DNA of 45,113 bases from Lachnospiraceae bacterium (GTDB lineage Bacteria; Bacillota; Clostridia; Lachnospirales; Lachnospiraceae). Every line of letters starts with the position of its first letter. Positions within the stretch are counted from its first letter, which is position 1. The stretch spans positions 1-45,113 of the forward strand of contig JAAWEL010000046.1 of assembly GCA_022794255.1 (NCBI GenBank), in the 5' to 3' direction. Both the position numbers and the translations under genes were made by a program. This document shows, piece after piece, positions 24,625 through 33,411 of this stretch. The notes under the pieces were generated by a model. The model had not been told where the DNA came from, searched no databases, and saw nothing but the letters and a program-made list of their open reading frames with translations.

Positions 24625-24698
24625 TTTCATAAGGGAAATCGGGAACGGAGCGTATTTCCTAAATTAAAGACAGGTATCTACCTGGTCAGGAGGGTATC

Positions 24699-26021
24699 AT
24701 GAAAAAGGGATTTGCAATAGTCGCATCGGTTCTGCTGGCAACCACCTGCCTTACGGGCTGTCACAAAAAGCAGGTACAGCCTGGAGACATAGAGGGTTTT
24801 GACCCAGGCGAGCAGTATCTTTCTCTGTGGGTACATTCCATTGAGGACACAGAGGAAGGCCAGGCCTACCGGCAGTCGGTAGATCGTTTCAATGAGGTGT
24901 ACAATGGAATCTATTTCGCGGACATTGAGTTTGTTCCCCGAAATGACAGCGGCGGGGGATACTCAGATAAGGTTAATGCCTCTGTCATGGCAGGTGGTCT
25001 GCCGGATGTTCTGACTGTGGACGGTCCCAATGTAGCGGCCTATGCGGCAAATGGAATCATTCAGCCGTTGAAAGATTTGACGAAAGAGGAGAGAGGCGTA
25101 TATCTGGACTCTATTTTAGAGCAGGGTACATATCAGGATCAGCTGTATGCATTGGGAGTTATGGAATCCAGCGTAGGGATGTACTACAATAAAGAGATTC
25201 TGGAAGAAGCAGGGATCACGGTGCCGGAAGCAGGCCATCCCTGGACCTGGACAGAATTTCTGGAGATTCTGGAAAAGCTGAAGCCTTTTATGGATGAAAA
25301 GGGAGGCTATCCTCTGGACATGACATTTCCTGTGGGAGAGGCCAGCATCTATTACTATGCGCCCTTTGTCTGGTCCGGAGGAGGTGACTTAGTCAGTGAA
25401 GACGGTTTGACGGTAGATGGATTCTTTAACTCGGAAAGCATGGCAAAGACCATGGGATTATTCCGGACCGTGGTGGAAAAGGGGTATATGGCAGAGGCTC
25501 CCATTGACCATCTTTTTGAGAGCGGACGGGCGGCATTTAAGTTTGACGGAGCGTGGGAGGTCAATACGGTTTATCAGAATTACCCGGATATCCGCCTGGG
25601 AGTAGCTCCCTATGTGGTGGAAGATGGATGGAAGGGGGAGCGCTACACACCTACAGGTTCCTGGGCCTATGCCGCTTCCTCTGACACAGAGAATCTGGAG
25701 GGAGCCACAGAGCTGGTCAAGTGGATGAGTGGGGTGGAGAGCGGTATACGGATCTGGGAGCTGTCTAGGACCTTTCCCTCCACCTATGAGGCATTTGAAC
25801 AGATCGACATATTCCAGACAGATGAGAATTATCACATGCTTTATGAGCAGCTAAAGGAATATGGCCATCCAAGACCCAAGACTCCGGTATATCCCCAGGT
25901 AAGCACTTCATTTCAACAGGCACTGGAAAGCATCGCCTTAGGAGGGCAGCCGCCGCAGCCAGTGCTGAATAAATCTGTAGAAAGGATTAACGCGAAGCTA
26001 GAGCGTTACACGAGAAAATGA
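24699..26021 (+). CDS. Sugar ABC transporter solute-binding lipoprotein
   Basis: This 440-residue lipoprotein is the extracellular ligand-binding subunit of a carbohydrate ABC importer (family 1 solute-binding protein). It has a signal peptide of about 20 residues, with lipobox LTGC giving Cys21 and HKKQ after it. The mature domain contains VHSIEDTEEGQAYRQSV, ASVMAGGLPDVLTVDGPNVAAYAANG, YYNKEILEEAGI and AFKFDGAWEV, the conventional landmarks of the fold. The start at 24699 has AGGAGGG upstream. With the next four genes it forms one operon; because the operon ends with a GH32 enzyme, fructo-oligosaccharides or sucrose-like sugars are the likely ligands (inference). Confidence 0.94.
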   Translation: MKKGFAIVASVLLATTCLTGCHKKQVQPGDIEGFDPGEQYLSLWVHSIEDTEEGQAYRQSVDRFNEVYNGIYFADIEFVPRNDSGGGYSDKVNASVMAGGLPDVLTVDGPNVAAYAANGIIQPLKDLTKEERGVYLDSILEQGTYQDQLYALGVMESSVGMYYNKEILEEAGITVPEAGHPWTWTEFLEILEKLKPFMDEKGGYPLDMTFPVGEASIYYYAPFVWSGGGDLVSEDGLTVDGFFNSESMAKTMGLFRTVVEKGYMAEAPIDHLFESGRAAFKFDGAWEVNTVYQNYPDIRLGVAPYVVEDGWKGERYTPTGSWAYAASSDTENLEGATELVKWMSGVESGIRIWELSRTFPSTYEAFEQIDIFQTDENYHMLYEQLKEYGHPRPKTPVYPQVSTSFQQALESIALGGQPPQPVLNKSVERINAKLERYTRK

Positions 26022-26917
26022 ATAAACGATCAAGTTCCTTGCTGGGAATGGCATTTTTCGGACCAGCGCTGGTTCTCTTAACTATTTTTCTGTTTGTACC
26101 TATGGTACTGACCCTGGCATTCAGTTTTACCGATTATTTTGCACTGAATCCGGATCTGACCCATTTCACAGGTCTGGAAAACTATATCAAGATTTTTAAG
26201 GATGATTTGTTTGTCCAGTCTTTTGTCAATACAGTTTGCTTTGTGCTGATTATTCTTCCTTGTCAGGGGATTGGTGCCCTTTGTCTGGCCCTTTTGATTA
26301 ACAAGGTGACTCATTGTAAAAAGTATTTTAAAGTGGCGTTTTTTATCCCGGTGGTCATGTCCCTGGCTGTGGTCTCTACCTTATGGATGCAGATTTATAG
26401 TCCGGAAGGAATCTTAAATACCCTTCTGGGAAATCTTGGCATACCGGCGCAACCTTTTATCCACAGTGCCAGGCAGGCACTTCCCTCCATCGCGGTTATG
26501 AGTGTGTGGCAGGGAGTGGGATACCAGATGATCATTTTCTTAGGCGGGCTGCAGGCCATCAATCCGGGACTTTACGAGGCGGCGGAGATGGATCATGCAA
26601 GCGAGTGGCAGAAGTTTAAAGATATTACCCTGCCGGAATTAAAGCCACTATGTGTGTTTGTGTTTATTACTGTGACCATTGGTGCTTTCCGCATGATCGT
26701 GCAGCCTATGGTAATGACCGGCGGTGGTCCCTCCCATTCGACCTACACCATGGTTTACAATATTTACGAGACGGGTACGGTAAACTGGGAGATCGGGCTT
26801 GCCTCAACCATGGCGATTGTGTTTGCTATATTTGTAATGGTCCTGACTGTGATCCAGTCAATTCTGACCAGGGATAAGGAGGAGAAGGATGTTAACAAAA
26901 AAACAAAGGGGAATTAA
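26018..26917 (+). CDS. Sugar ABC transporter permease (MalF-like)
   Basis: This 299-residue integral membrane permease has six predicted helices, starting with SLLGMAFFGPALVLLTIFLFVP. The cytoplasmic EAA loop, which contacts the ATPase, is seen as YEAAEMDHASEWQKFKDITLP (about 187-207). It belongs to the MalF/LacF/MsmF type. The start overlaps the stop of the binding-protein gene by 4 bases (ATGA), and its end overlaps the next permease by 29 bases, so the cluster is tightly coupled translationally. Its partner is the next gene. Confidence 0.94.
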   Translation: MNKRSSSLLGMAFFGPALVLLTIFLFVPMVLTLAFSFTDYFALNPDLTHFTGLENYIKIFKDDLFVQSFVNTVCFVLIILPCQGIGALCLALLINKVTHCKKYFKVAFFIPVVMSLAVVSTLWMQIYSPEGILNTLLGNLGIPAQPFIHSARQALPSIAVMSVWQGVGYQMIIFLGGLQAINPGLYEAAEMDHASEWQKFKDITLPELKPLCVFVFITVTIGAFRMIVQPMVMTGGGPSHSTYTMVYNIYETGTVNWEIGLASTMAIVFAIFVMVLTVIQSILTRDKEEKDVNKKTKGN

Positions 26918-27740
26918 CTGGGTTTTGACCATTATACTTTTGGTTCTGTCGCTGTTTTTCCTGTTTCCCGTAGTCTGGATGATTGCCAATTCTTTTAAGG
27001 CAGATGCAGCCATCACAGCGGATATGAACGGACTTGCAGCTTTTATTCCTCCTGTGCCGGGGAAGGGATTTTTTGATAACTATATATCGATTCTGACCAA
27101 CACCAATTTTTTGCGGTACATGATCAACACCTTGTTTTATGCGGCTATTCTGATCGTATGCGGGGTGGTGGTCAACGGACTGGCCGGTTATGCTCTGGCA
27201 AAGATCAAATTTCCATTCCGGGAACGGTGGGTGCTTCTGATTTTGCTTTTGCAGATCGTACCAATGGAGACGATTCTGACGATCCACTTTCTGATGATTG
27301 CCAAGGTGGGGCTTCTCAACACAGTGGTGGGCTATATCCTTCCCATGATTGTGAACCCCTTTAACATCTTTTTGTTCCGTCAGGTGTTTTTAAATCTGCC
27401 GGACGATGTGTATGAGGCGGCTCAGCTGGATTTTTGCAGCCCCTTAAAATATTTTTTCACCATGGTGCTTCCTATGTCCAAGACCGTGGTGGCGACAGTC
27501 AGTGTGTTTACCTTTTTGAATGTATGGAATGATTATCTGTGGCCTTCCCTGGTGTTTACCTCCAGCAATCTTTTGACAGCCCAGATAGGACTGAACTCCA
27601 TTACAAGCAATGATAACACCACCATGGGTCAGACACTTGCAGTGATTACCATGGTAACGATTCCGGTGATTATTATTTATTCGTTGTTCTCGAAACAGAT
27701 TGTAGAGGGTGTGACTTCAACAGGATCCAAGGAGGGTTAA
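26889..27740 (+). CDS. Sugar ABC transporter permease (MalG-like)
   Basis: This 283-residue permease pairs with the preceding gene. It starts MLTKKQRGINWVLTI with a first helix at about 10-30, followed by PVVWMIANSFKADAAI, the usual MalG-type region. The EAA loop reads YEAAQLDFCSPLKYFFTMVLPMS near residues 176-197. Six membrane helices are visible and the end IYSLFSKQIVEGVTSTGSKEG is the conserved C-terminus of this class. The gene overlaps the previous permease and the ATPase gene follows after 3 bases. Confidence 0.94.
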   Translation: MLTKKQRGINWVLTIILLVLSLFFLFPVVWMIANSFKADAAITADMNGLAAFIPPVPGKGFFDNYISILTNTNFLRYMINTLFYAAILIVCGVVVNGLAGYALAKIKFPFRERWVLLILLLQIVPMETILTIHFLMIAKVGLLNTVVGYILPMIVNPFNIFLFRQVFLNLPDDVYEAAQLDFCSPLKYFFTMVLPMSKTVVATVSVFTFLNVWNDYLWPSLVFTSSNLLTAQIGLNSITSNDNTTMGQTLAVITMVTIPVIIIYSLFSKQIVEGVTSTGSKEG

Positions 27741-27743
27741 GAG

Positions 27744-28835
27744 ATGAGCTTTATGGAATTTAAAAATATTTGTAAAAAGTATGAGAATGCGGAGAGAAAC
27801 TCTGTCATGGATTTTAATCTGACTATTGAGGAAAAGGAATTTATTGCCTTTGTAGGACCCTCCGGCTGCGGTAAGTCCACCACTCTCAGAATGGTGGCCG
27901 GATTCGAGGAGATTACCAGCGGAGATCTCTATATTGACGGGAAGCGGGTCAATGATGTGGCTCCTAAGGACAGGGGGATTGCCATGGTATTCCAGAACTA
28001 TGCTTTATATCCGCATATGACCGTTGAGAAGAATATCGGGTATGGCCTGCGCAATAGGAAGGTGCCGGAGGAAGAGGTGCAGAAAAAGGTGGACTGGGCT
28101 ATCCGGATTTTAGGTCTGGAAGAGTTCCGCACCCGAAAGCCCAAGAACTTATCCGGCGGTCAGAGGCAGAGGGTGGCTTTAGGCCGCGCCATTGTAAAAA
28201 ATCAGAAGCTGTTTCTCATGGATGAGCCTTTATCTAACTTGGATGCCAAGTTACGAGTGAGTATGAGAAATGAGATCAGCAAGCTGCATCGGGAACTGGG
28301 GACTACCACGATCTATGTAACCCACGATCAGGTAGAGGCTATGACCATGGCTGACCGGATTGTGATCATGAAGGACGGGGTGATTCAGCAGGCCGGCGCT
28401 CCCATGGAGCTGTACGACCATCCGGTAAATAAGTTTGTGGCCGGATTTATCGGTTCGCCTCAGATGAATTTTTATCCCGTGTGCATAAAGGATAAGGAAA
28501 TGAGATTTCGTGACGGAAGCAGGATGAAGCTGCCGGAAAAGGTGCTTTTAAGGCTTGAGGGAAGATCCGGGGAGATGATTATGGGAATCCGGGGAGAAGA
28601 CATTAAGCTGGACGGGGAGAACCTTAAGAAGTATAATGATGACAGGCAGAGAGCTGTGGTGGAGAACGCGGAGATTATGGGAAATGAGAATAATCTGTAT
28701 TTTACTTTCGGCGGAAGCCTGACTGTGGCCCGGGTATCTAAGTATGAGGTGCGGATGCTGGGGGATGATTTGGAGTTTGTGTTTTTACCAGAGAAGATGC
28801 ACTTCTTTGATAAGGATACAGAGAAGGCGATCTGA
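27744..28835 (+). CDS. MsmK/MalK-type ABC transporter ATPase
   Basis: This 363-residue ATPase energises the two permeases. The nucleotide-binding domain has Walker A GPSGCGKST (about 37-45), the Q-loop in AMVFQNYALYPHMTVEKN, signature LSGGQRQRVALGRAI (about 133-147), Walker B LFLMDEPLSNLDAKL and switch His in IYVTHDQVEAMTMADR. The C-terminal 120 residues are the regulatory TOBE-like domain of the MalK/MsmK class. The start at 27744 comes after AAGGAGGG. Because it is encoded inside the operon, the importer does not need a shared ATPase from elsewhere. The GH32 gene follows at once. Confidence 0.95.
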   Translation: MSFMEFKNICKKYENAERNSVMDFNLTIEEKEFIAFVGPSGCGKSTTLRMVAGFEEITSGDLYIDGKRVNDVAPKDRGIAMVFQNYALYPHMTVEKNIGYGLRNRKVPEEEVQKKVDWAIRILGLEEFRTRKPKNLSGGQRQRVALGRAIVKNQKLFLMDEPLSNLDAKLRVSMRNEISKLHRELGTTTIYVTHDQVEAMTMADRIVIMKDGVIQQAGAPMELYDHPVNKFVAGFIGSPQMNFYPVCIKDKEMRFRDGSRMKLPEKVLLRLEGRSGEMIMGIRGEDIKLDGENLKKYNDDRQRAVVENAEIMGNENNLYFTFGGSLTVARVSKYEVRMLGDDLEFVFLPEKMHFFDKDTEKAI

Positions 28836-28880
28836 TACGGAAAGTATATGGGGCATCCGTCCCGGAAAGGAATCAGGAAA

Positions 28881-30221
28881 ATGGAACAGCATATAAAGCA
28901 GTACGGACATTTGAAGGCGCCGGGAAACTGGATCAATGATCCCAATGGATTTATCTATTATCAGGGGAGATATCACTTGTTTTATCAATATTTTCCCTAT
29001 GCTCCCATTTGGGGGACTATGCATTGGGGCCATGCAGTGAGCGAGGACTTGGTGACTTGGGAGCATGTGGGGATCGCTCTTTTCCCCACAAAGGAAGGGG
29101 ACAGAAACGGATGTTTTTCCGGAAGCGGGGTGGAGCATGACGGGAAGCTGAACCTTTTCTACACCGGGGTTCATTACCATTTGGCAGATCCGGAAAATAT
29201 CCATCTCTGCCTCAATAACCGGTTTGATTCCTGTCAGATGATGATTTCCTCTGAGGACGGTATGCATTTTGACAATTTTGGCGGGAAAAAGGTGGTGATT
29301 CCTCCTATTGAGAATATCCGGCAGGGAGACAAAACCGATACCCGAGATCCGAAGGTCTGGAAGGGGAGCAATGGCTGGTACATGGTTTTAGGAAGCCGCA
29401 GCCAGGAGGGAAGAGGAAAGCTTCTTTTTTATCGCAGTGAGGATCTGGAAAGTTGGTCCTATGTCAACCAGGTGTCTAAGGGGGACGGATGGGGGTGGAT
29501 GTGGGAGTGCCCGGATTATTTTGAGACAGAGGGAGGGCAGGTTCTTGTATTTTCTCCCATGGGGTTTTTAAAGGATGGGAAAAGGGAGGAAAATCAGAGT
29601 ATCTGTATGGCTGTGGACTTTAAGGAAGATGGCTGTGAGATGAAGATGCCGGACAAATATCAGTATATTGATTATGGCCTGGATCTGTATGCACCTCAAA
29701 GCACGGTGGATGAGGCGGGGCGGCGGGTGATGGTGGCCTGGCTTCGGATGCCGGAGGCTGTGAAGGAGGAAGGAACGCCATGGAGCGGTATGTTTTGCCT
29801 GCCCCGGGTGGTAGAGGTGAAGGATGGTCATATATATTTTCGGGTCCACCCCAATGTAAAAAAACGATATGGAAGACCGATTGACAATGTGGCAGATGGG
29901 GGAAGGAATGGATATCGGATCAGCCTGTGCTTAGAGGAGAACGGGTGTCTCAATGTGGGAGGATATCAGATCTTTCGCAGGGGAGATCGGATCTGTGTGG
30001 ATCGGACAAAAGTGTACCGTAAGGGGGAAAATGATCGGATGGTCTTTGAGACACCACCAGTGAGAGAGGGAAACCAGCTGGATGTGTATGTGGAGGATCA
30101 TATGATTGAGCTTTATGTCAATGACGGGGAGTATGTGATCAGCAATGGAGTGTATGGAATAAAGAGAGAGCTTTATGTAAGCGGCGGATGTGGGGTGGAG
30201 CTGTTTGGGATGGAGTGGTGA
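28881..30221 (+). CDS. GH32 beta-fructosidase (sucrose/fructo-oligosaccharide hydrolase)
   Basis: This 446-residue glycoside hydrolase family 32 enzyme has no signal peptide, so it acts on imported substrate in the cytoplasm. The three catalytic signatures are all present: WINDPNG with the nucleophile Asp20, RDPKV with the stabiliser Asp156, and ECPD with the acid/base Glu209. The five-bladed propeller (about 1-320) is followed by the C-terminal beta-sandwich (about 330-446). GH32 cleaves fructose from sucrose, sucrose-6-phosphate or fructans. With an ABC importer rather than a PTS upstream, unphosphorylated oligosaccharides are the more likely substrate (inference). I choose the ATG at 28881, after an AGGAA site, over 28848. 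Confidence 0.93.
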   Translation: MEQHIKQYGHLKAPGNWINDPNGFIYYQGRYHLFYQYFPYAPIWGTMHWGHAVSEDLVTWEHVGIALFPTKEGDRNGCFSGSGVEHDGKLNLFYTGVHYHLADPENIHLCLNNRFDSCQMMISSEDGMHFDNFGGKKVVIPPIENIRQGDKTDTRDPKVWKGSNGWYMVLGSRSQEGRGKLLFYRSEDLESWSYVNQVSKGDGWGWMWECPDYFETEGGQVLVFSPMGFLKDGKREENQSICMAVDFKEDGCEMKMPDKYQYIDYGLDLYAPQSTVDEAGRRVMVAWLRMPEAVKEEGTPWSGMFCLPRVVEVKDGHIYFRVHPNVKKRYGRPIDNVADGGRNGYRISLCLEENGCLNVGGYQIFRRGDRICVDRTKVYRKGENDRMVFETPPVREGNQLDVYVEDHMIELYVNDGEYVISNGVYGIKRELYVSGGCGVELFGMEW

Positions 30222-30240
30222 GAGATAAAGCATCAGGAAG

Positions 30241-30284
30241 AAGGACCATAGCCAGAAATAAGAGTTTGGCTATAGTCCTTTTTT
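30241..30284. terminator. Bidirectional intrinsic terminator between GH32 and histidine kinase genes
   Basis: A stem of about 14 bp (AAGGACCATAGCCA with TGGCTATAGTCCTT, one mismatch) is flanked by AAG and TTTTTT, suiting both convergent genes. Confidence 0.85.
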
Positions 30285-30292
30285 AGGGAAAG

Positions 30293-32413
30293 CTACAGAT
30301 TCTTTTGGCGTATAATAACTGCCGCCATGGTTTCTAACAACCGGCCAATATCCAGAGGCTTGCAAAGATGGGCATCCATACCACATTCCAGAGATTTCTT
30401 CTGGTTGCTCTCAAAAGCATCGGCAGACAGTGCAATGATCGGAATCTGGGCCAGCTTTGGATTGTCTAAAAGGCGGATGGCTCTGGTTGCCTCCCATCCG
30501 TCCATTACCGGCATTTGGATATCCATGAGAACCAGGGCATATTCATCGGCAGAAGCGCTGCTGAGCTTCTCCACTGCAATTTTTCCGTTGGCAGCAACCT
30601 CGGTGAGAAAGCCCAAGTCATTTAAAATCTCTGATTCCATCTCCTGATTGATCTCATTGTCCTCCACCAAAAGAATCTTCTGGTTTTGAAAGAAAGCGAT
30701 CACATCCGTCTCTCCTTCCACGGCAGAGACGAAAGGCTGCTGCCGGATAGGAAAACGGAGTGTTACGGTAAAGACACTGCCTTTTCCTTCCTGGCTATGT
30801 ACATCAATGGTTCCGCCTAGCTTTTCCACGATATTTTTGGCAATGGTAAGACCAAGGCCAGTGCCATGGATCCCGCTGAGCGTGGTGTTTTTTTCCCGCT
30901 CAAAGGGCTCAAAGATATGTTCTAGAAAATCATTGGCAATGCCGATTCCCGTATCCTTTACCAGAAACTGACAGACAAGGCAGCTGTCTGATGAATCCGG
31001 AAGCTCCTTGGCAAGGATCTCTACTTTTCCGTCAGCTTCTGTGTAGGCTACGGCATTGCTTACCAGATTGAAAAAAAGTTGCTTAAGCTTGTCAGGGTCA
31101 CTGCAGACATCACCGCGGGGCAGACCAGAGGTATCAAGAGAAAGGGAAATGCTTTTTTCCTGTGCCTGAGGAAGCAATAGCTGATACACCTGGTGCAGTA
31201 TCTCCTGCAGATTGCATTCGGATTCTTCCACATCAATATCATTGGACTCAGCCCATGAGATTTCCAGCACCTTTTCGATCAGTTCAAGAAGATGTCTGCT
31301 GGCAGTTTCAATCTTGTCCAGATAGGTGTCCACAGCCATGGAATTATCAAGATGGGCCCGCGCCAGAGAAGCAAAGCCAAATATGGCATTTAACGGAGTA
31401 CGCATATCGTGGGACATATTGGAAAGAAAGGTGTTCTTGGCAATGATGGCTAAGTTGGCATTGTGAAGGGCATCCTCCAATATCTGCTTTTGTTCCATTT
31501 CCTGCTGGATTTCCTGGTCAACACGGCGGGAGCCTATGATGATTCGGGAAACAGGGGACCGGTCATCCGTGTTGACAATACGGAGTTGGAAATAGTGACA
31601 TTCTCCCTGATCATTGATCCGGTAATTGATATAGTAGGTTTTTTGCTCTGAAAGCTTCTGGCGGATATATTCCGGGCTGAGAGCTCTTGCCACATTTTCC
31701 TGGTCTAAGGGATGAACCCAGGTATCAATATAATTTAAGACGCACCAGGAAAAGCCGGAAGCTTGTGATTTGGTTTTAAATAGAGGTTCAATCCTGGGAT
31801 TTAACCGGTAGGGGAGGAGTTGGTCCGTGTCAAGGTCTGCATAGAGGATGGACTCATAATTTATGCTGAGCCCTTCAATGACGCGGAGACGCTGTATCTG
31901 GAGCTGGTTGATCTGATTTCGTTTATCTGTTGCATCACCGATAAATACATAGAAAATATCACCGATGGATTCATTGTGGACAAAATGGCCATAATCCTCA
32001 ATCCAGCGAACTTCCCCATCCTTTCGGATAATCCGGTATTCTACATAGTCAAGGTCATACTGACTGTGGGAAATCTGTTCCTGAATGCTTTTTTCCACAG
32101 TTTCCAAATCATCCGGGTGGACGAATCCTTTAAAAGAGCTTCCGGTCAGCTCATGAAATTCTTCTCTGGTAGCACATCCGAAAATTCGCAGCACTGCCTG
32201 ATTGGCATAAAGGATCTGCTCTTTAACGTCCGAGCGGTAGATAAAAAATCCCCCTGGCATTTCATCTATAAATTTGATCACATTCTGTGCCATCTGGATG
32301 CTCTGAGAATCTGGGGAAAAAGAGGAGCCAGACCCAGAAGCGCTGCATGTAGGGATATCTAAAAGTGACAGGATGTGGTTGATTATAGTCAGATCGGCTT
32401 TCTGTTTATTCAT
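30293..32413 (-). CDS. Cytoplasmic hybrid sensor histidine kinase with two PAS domains and receiver
   Basis: The protein (706 residues) lacks membrane helices and is therefore soluble. Order of domains: PAS (about 45-165, with GFFIYRSDVKEQILYANQAV and RKDGEVRWIEDYG), a second PAS-like region (about 180-300), a HisKA helix pair with phospho-acceptor His335 (NMSHDMRTPLNAIFG), and a HATPase domain. The HATPase shows Asn449 in QLFFNLVSNA, DTGIGI at about 487 and HGTGLGL at about 516. A C-terminal receiver follows with the phospho-Asp631 (LVLMDIQMPVMDG) and conserved Lys near 684 (LCKPLD). It can pass phosphate on to an unidentified response regulator or HPt. No partner is adjacent, and it is an intact counterpart to the decayed kinase at 22.6 kb. 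Confidence 0.95.
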   Translation of the reverse strand: MNKQKADLTIINHILSLLDIPTCSASGSGSSFSPDSQSIQMAQNVIKFIDEMPGGFFIYRSDVKEQILYANQAVLRIFGCATREEFHELTGSSFKGFVHPDDLETVEKSIQEQISHSQYDLDYVEYRIIRKDGEVRWIEDYGHFVHNESIGDIFYVFIGDATDKRNQINQLQIQRLRVIEGLSINYESILYADLDTDQLLPYRLNPRIEPLFKTKSQASGFSWCVLNYIDTWVHPLDQENVARALSPEYIRQKLSEQKTYYINYRINDQGECHYFQLRIVNTDDRSPVSRIIIGSRRVDQEIQQEMEQKQILEDALHNANLAIIAKNTFLSNMSHDMRTPLNAIFGFASLARAHLDNSMAVDTYLDKIETASRHLLELIEKVLEISWAESNDIDVEESECNLQEILHQVYQLLLPQAQEKSISLSLDTSGLPRGDVCSDPDKLKQLFFNLVSNAVAYTEADGKVEILAKELPDSSDSCLVCQFLVKDTGIGIANDFLEHIFEPFEREKNTTLSGIHGTGLGLTIAKNIVEKLGGTIDVHSQEGKGSVFTVTLRFPIRQQPFVSAVEGETDVIAFFQNQKILLVEDNEINQEMESEILNDLGFLTEVAANGKIAVEKLSSASADEYALVLMDIQMPVMDGWEATRAIRLLDNPKLAQIPIIALSADAFESNQKKSLECGMDAHLCKPLDIGRLLETMAAVIIRQKNL

Positions 32414-32426
32414 AATAATATTCCCC

Positions 32427-32476
32427 TCTCAGAAATATTCTGAGAAAATATTAACATAAAAACAGAAATATGTCAT
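32427..32476 (-). promoter_or_regulatory. Promoter and 19-bp palindrome in front of the hybrid kinase gene
   Basis: On the minus strand, ATGACA (32471-32476) and TAATAT (32448-32453, with a TGT just before) form an extended -10 promoter with a 17-base spacer. Immediately downstream, TCTCAGAA-ATA-TTCTGAGA (32427-32445) is a perfect inverted repeat located at the expected transcription start, which would suit a repressor site. Confidence 0.6.
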
Positions 32477-32533
32477 TATTTTTTTGTGGGAATTTTGACA
32501 GTAAAAGGGGATGAAGCATAGGAATGGATTGGC

Positions 32534-32851
32534 TTATGTGGTTGCCGTGTTGAGCCGTCTGGTGAGACAGATAATGACAGCATTTTGCCTGGGACGTGCA
32601 GACAGATGGATCATATGAGTCTCATTATAGTAGCCAATCAATTCCTCAGCAATTCGTATATCTCCGGTTTCCTTTTGCACCAGAGTTTTATCTTCCGTGA
32701 TCACAAGCGTGAGAATCGGATTTGACAGATCCAGTTTTTCTTTGATCAGACGGAGACGGTTTTCAATCAGGCTTAAACGGGTGAGCTGACTTACGCTGGG
32801 AGTTTTGCGGGCCTCGCTGTCAGCAAAAAGGCTTGCGGTTACATCTTTCAT
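32534..32851 (-). CDS. Small protein of unknown function
   Basis: This 105-residue protein has no signal peptide or membrane segment and belongs to no family I recognise. It begins MKDVTASLFADSEARK, has a helical SQLTRLSLIENRLRLIKEKLDLS segment (about 20-43), then beta-rich LTLVITEDKTLV and a C-terminal VIICLTRRLNTATT. The start at 32851 is well supported by AAAAGGAGC 6 bases before the ATG. It precedes the hybrid kinase on the same strand, 120 bases away, but that kinase has its own promoter. Function unknown. Confidence 0.65.
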   Translation of the reverse strand: MKDVTASLFADSEARKTPSVSQLTRLSLIENRLRLIKEKLDLSNPILTLVITEDKTLVQKETGDIRIAEELIGYYNETHMIHLSARPRQNAVIICLTRRLNTATT

Positions 32852-32965
32852 GTCTTGTGCTCCTTTTTGGATGAAATGGGATATTATGATAATAGTGTTT
32901 TCTTTTGGAGGGAAATCTATGCCTGAGATATACTGGAAAGCCTTGGATTTTGGGGAGAAAAATGT

Positions 32966-32994
32966 TTGACATTTCCTGTAAAAGATTTTACAAT
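32966..32994 (+). promoter_or_regulatory. Sigma-A promoter of the cobalamin-riboswitch operon
   Basis: TTGACA (32966-32971) and TACAAT (32989-32994) have a 17-base spacer. Transcription should begin near 33001, about 20 bases before the aptamer. Confidence 0.9.
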
Positions 32995-33021
32995 GAAGCA
33001 GAAAACCATAACTTCATAGAG

Positions 33022-33184
33022 GATCAAGTGCCGGCTTTACGGAGTCGGGTAAAAGAGAACCGGGTGCGAGTCCCGGGCGATCCGGTCACTGTGAGCGGGG
33101 AGCGATTTTGCAAAATACCATTGTGCAGGAGCATGAGAAGGTGCAAAAGAGCTGTGATCCGTAAGCCAGGAAACCTGCTTGATC
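33022..33184 (+). ncRNA. Cobalamin (B12) riboswitch aptamer
   Basis: The element shows the cobalamin-riboswitch landmarks in order. Closing helix P1 is perfect, GATCAAG (33022-33028) with CTTGATC (33178-33184). The GGGTGCGAGTCCCGGGC segment (33062 on) and the B12-box-type TCACTGTGA (33086 on) follow. The 3' conserved block AAGCCAGGAAACCTGC is at about 33163-33178. Downstream is an intrinsic terminator (33259-33283), so the ligand most likely switches off transcription of the four genes that follow. The gene content (CbiK, BtuF-, BtuC- and BtuD-like) agrees with a corrinoid ligand. Confidence 0.92.
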
Positions 33185-33258
33185 TGGTATGTTGGCGCTT
33201 CCTGTGAAAGTCTGTTCAACAAAAGGTATGTGTGGAAGGCAGATACTGTGCAAGGTGG

Positions 33259-33283
33259 GAAGGCTCATGTGGGCCTTCTTTTT
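33259..33283 (+). terminator. Expression-platform terminator of the B12 riboswitch
   Basis: GAAGGC (33259-33264) pairs with GCCTTC (33273-33278), followed by TTTTT, 75 bases after the aptamer and before the first gene. An antiterminator partner in the 33185-33258 linker is expected but I did not resolve it. Confidence 0.8.
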
Positions 33284-33284
33284 G

Positions 33285-33411
33285 TACATATTTGGGTTTT
33301 ATCTGATTTTGCCTGGATTGTGGCTGCTTTTTTGCGGATGAGATTTTTGGGGAAACGTATGGCCGAAGCCGATGACTTCGGAAAACCATCAAATCGTAAG
33401 GAGGAAGCAAC
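33285..33411. other. Leader between riboswitch terminator and cbiK
   Basis: The segment is untranslated leader. A small CCGAAG/CTTCGG hairpin (33363-33382) has no T run, so it is not a terminator. AAGGAGG near 33398 is the ribosome binding site of cbiK. Confidence 0.5.

Noticed and set aside
33363..33382. CCGAAG/CTTCGG hairpin as the riboswitch terminator
   Set aside because: No T run follows it; the better terminator is at 33259-33283.
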